Assembly: GCF_030272615.1 (NCBI RefSeq)
Contig: NC_081412.1
Span: 549,040,488 to 549,104,487 of the forward strand
Direction: 5' to 3'
DNA from: Cryptomeria japonica
Lineage: Eukaryota > Streptophyta > Pinopsida > Cupressales > Cupressaceae
Length of the DNA stretch: 64,000 bases
Shown here in pieces: positions 62,373 through 64,000 of this stretch; the first letter of the stretch is position 1; each line of letters starts with the position of its first letter. The notes under the pieces were generated by a model. It searched no databases. It was not told the origin of the DNA and worked only from the letters and a program-made list of their open reading frames with translations. The position numbers and the translations under genes were made by a program.

Positions 62373-63094
62373 AAAAGTTATATTCTATAAAGAATGCAAG
62401 TTCCTTTGTAATGTACGAAATACCATCTTTAAATGATATTTTCTAAAAGTATATTTCTCATTTTGAATCATAGTTTAATGACATTATTCTAGTAGCTTTT
62501 TCTATTATTTCCAAATGTCTTCTTAAGAGTTCTTTGAAAAACGTTTTGAGCTTTATTCCAATCCAATGTTTAGGAATATATTAATTCTCATTCCATGTTT
62601 TGAGTCAAGTGTCTCGTTTTTCTTTTATTTATTGGATTTTTCCCATACATAGCTGTCTCATTCTTGGTTATTTACAAAAATATTGTTCTTCTAGTGTACT
62701 CCCCAAATACCATTTTGCAAGACTCAAGCATACAATCTCTTTATTCTTTGATTATGATATCTAACCCTTCCTTGTAATTTTATCTATTTATCTATGATGA
62801 TTGTTCGCTAAATATTATATCACATTCACATTATTTTACATTTATATTTTTACATATACAATAGATAAATTAACACATACGATTATCTTGTTATTTCAAC
62901 CTTAATATTGATTTTCACTTCTTCACACAAAATTTAAATTAATCATTTTAATTATATCATATAAAATTAATAATTTATCTATTTTTTTAACACCTTATTA
63001 TCAATCCAAAATTAAATTGTATTTCTTTCGAAAAATTTCTATGCATGATAAATTTGATCACCAATGAAATTTATACATTTTATAAATGCTTTGT
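62373..63094 (+). repeat. Segmental duplication, copy 2, right part
   Basis: It resumes with the 19-bp LINE target duplicate and matches copy 1 from about 15840 to 17385 (ATTCCAATCCAATG, TCATACATAG, TTCTTTGATTAT, ATTTATAAATGCTTTG-like). It is cut at 63094 by the next copia LTR, so the homology may go on beyond that element. Confidence 0.85.
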
Positions 63095-63827
63095 GTTGGA
63101 GATTGTAATCCCAACTACCATCACCCAACAATCGCATCTTACTTCTGTCAATCCTAGCTTATAGGCATATCCTTTAACATTAAAGACAAGCAATGAAGGG
63201 CAATTTTGGTAAGGTTTGGTTTGATTTCATTCAACCTATCAATTGTTCCAGTTGCAGATTTCACATGGCTTTTGGGTGTTGAAATTAATCTTCAACTGCC
63301 CACCTACTCCTTCGTAGACTGCTATCCATCCCATCTACTCAATTTTACCATGCTCATGCCTTCCTTGTTACTCCAAACATGATAGTTTTTTGAATTAAAA
63401 ATATTGATTGCAATCTTTTTTTTGATGTACATACAAGACAGTAGTAAATGGACTTGAACTAAATATAATTTTCTCTTTTGTTTTCTTCTTCTTCTTCTTC
63501 TAGATTTTGTAGAAGAGTCTAAAAGTTGTATTATTTTAATATACAAAAACTAATTTGTAAGAAGTGTTGTAGTAGAGGTAATGCTAGGATAGCAACACAG
63601 AGAAAATAGAGTAGATGCGGCTGCAGTAACAGAAAATCAGAACTGGGGACTTGTTTTGATGCATTAGATTGGAAAGAACAACAACTCTGTTTTGAATCAG
63701 ATTGTATATCTTTTATGTATGAATATGTATGAAGTGTTCATAGCTATAAAGCTCATGTTTTTGTCTTGTCTCTACTATATTCTACTTATAATTTGTTTAG
63801 TTTCTATATCCTCTGCCTCTCTTTCCA
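63095..63827 (+). repeat. 5' LTR of the right copia element
   Basis: The LTR is 733 bp by the TGTTGGA start and TTTCCA end. The exact 3' edge could be up to 4 bp further. It has a (CTT)n tract near 63483-63500. The partner LTR is outside the window. Confidence 0.75.
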
Positions 63828-63831
63828 ATAG

Positions 63832-63844
63832 TGGTATCAGAGCT
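63832..63844 (+). promoter_or_regulatory. Primer binding site of the right copia element
   Basis: TGGTATCAGAGCT is complementary to the 3' end of initiator Met tRNA, 4-5 bp after the LTR. Confidence 0.92.
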
Positions 63845-63919
63845 GAAGGTTAAAAGTTATTGGGTGAAGTGATTGAGAAAGTCTTTTCAAAGAGATAGAA
63901 GGGTTTTTCACAGTCTACA

Positions 63920-64000
63920 ATGGCAGCTCCAAGCACAAGTTTGACAAATCCACAGATTCCACAGTTTAATGGGAAAAATTATGATTATTGGGCAATCACA
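63920..64000 (+). CDS. Copia gag start (partial)
   Basis: The first 27 codons begin MAAPSTSLTNPQIPQFNGKN and continue with YDYWAIT, the standard opening of copia gag (DUF4219/UBN2: F-x-G-x-N-Y-x-x-W). The start is the first ATG after the primer site. The rest is beyond the right edge. Confidence 0.85.
   Translation, partial: MAAPSTSLTNPQIPQFNGKNYDYWAIT

Larger units (their letters stand above)
63095..64000 (+). mobile_element. Ty1/copia element, 5' end, runs off the window
   Basis: LTR 63095-63827 (starts TGTTGGAGATTG, ends CTTTCCA), primer site 63832-63844 and a gag start at 63920 are present. A TATA-like AGCTATAAAGCTC is near 63742. No breaks are visible in the short part in view, but most of the element lies outside. 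Confidence 0.85.

Overview
The window looks like a piece of a large, AT-rich, repeat-filled seed-plant nuclear genome. I infer a gymnosperm (conifer-like) from the style of the elements, not from a database match. Support comes from GT-AG introns in one long gene, Ty1/copia and Ty3/gypsy elements with initiator-Met-type primer sites, a long plant-type LINE, and tRNA-derived SINEs. There is no bacterial or organellar signature. LAYOUT: 1-4575 is the 3' part of a broken copia element with its LTR, carrying a nested solo LTR. 4576-6000 is a 1.4 kb purine-strand satellite-like block. 6001-8594 is AT-rich with no convincing gene. 8595-13242 holds two direct copies of a minus-strand retroelement gene (coiled coil plus G-patch-like motif), with an opposite-strand gypsy pol fragment between them. 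13243-17385 is a duplicated segment containing a dead ABC-transporter exon. 17814-26972 (minus strand) is the one gene that looks alive: an 11-exon ABCB (P-glycoprotein/MDR) full transporter of 1252 aa. 27 to 43.5 kb is a repeat graveyard: LTR pieces, a gypsy 5' LTR with gag and protease, a SINE family, a 5'-truncated LINE-like retroposon, TTAGGG-like direct repeats and long (AT)n tracts. 44005-63094 is the second copy of the segment at 13243-17385. It has been split by a 15.5 kb LINE insertion (46864-62372, 19-bp target duplication), which was itself split by a copia element (about 49384-57317) carrying another LTR. 63095 to the right edge is the start of a further copia element (LTR, primer site, gag start). 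HOW IT FITS TOGETHER: the host information is essentially the ABCB gene, and everything else is mobile or duplicated DNA around it. Because the 13 kb and 44 kb segments are copies of one another, each serves as an empty-site control for insertions in the other. This exposes a 210-bp MITE, a 543-bp solo LTR and the giant LINE as later arrivals, and gives a relative clock: ABCB exon duplication and death, then segment duplication, then LINE, then copia, then an extra LTR. LIMITS: coordinates of LTR, SINE and segment ends were read by eye. Splice sites were chosen from GT-AG consensus, reading frame and family alignment from memory; no search was run.
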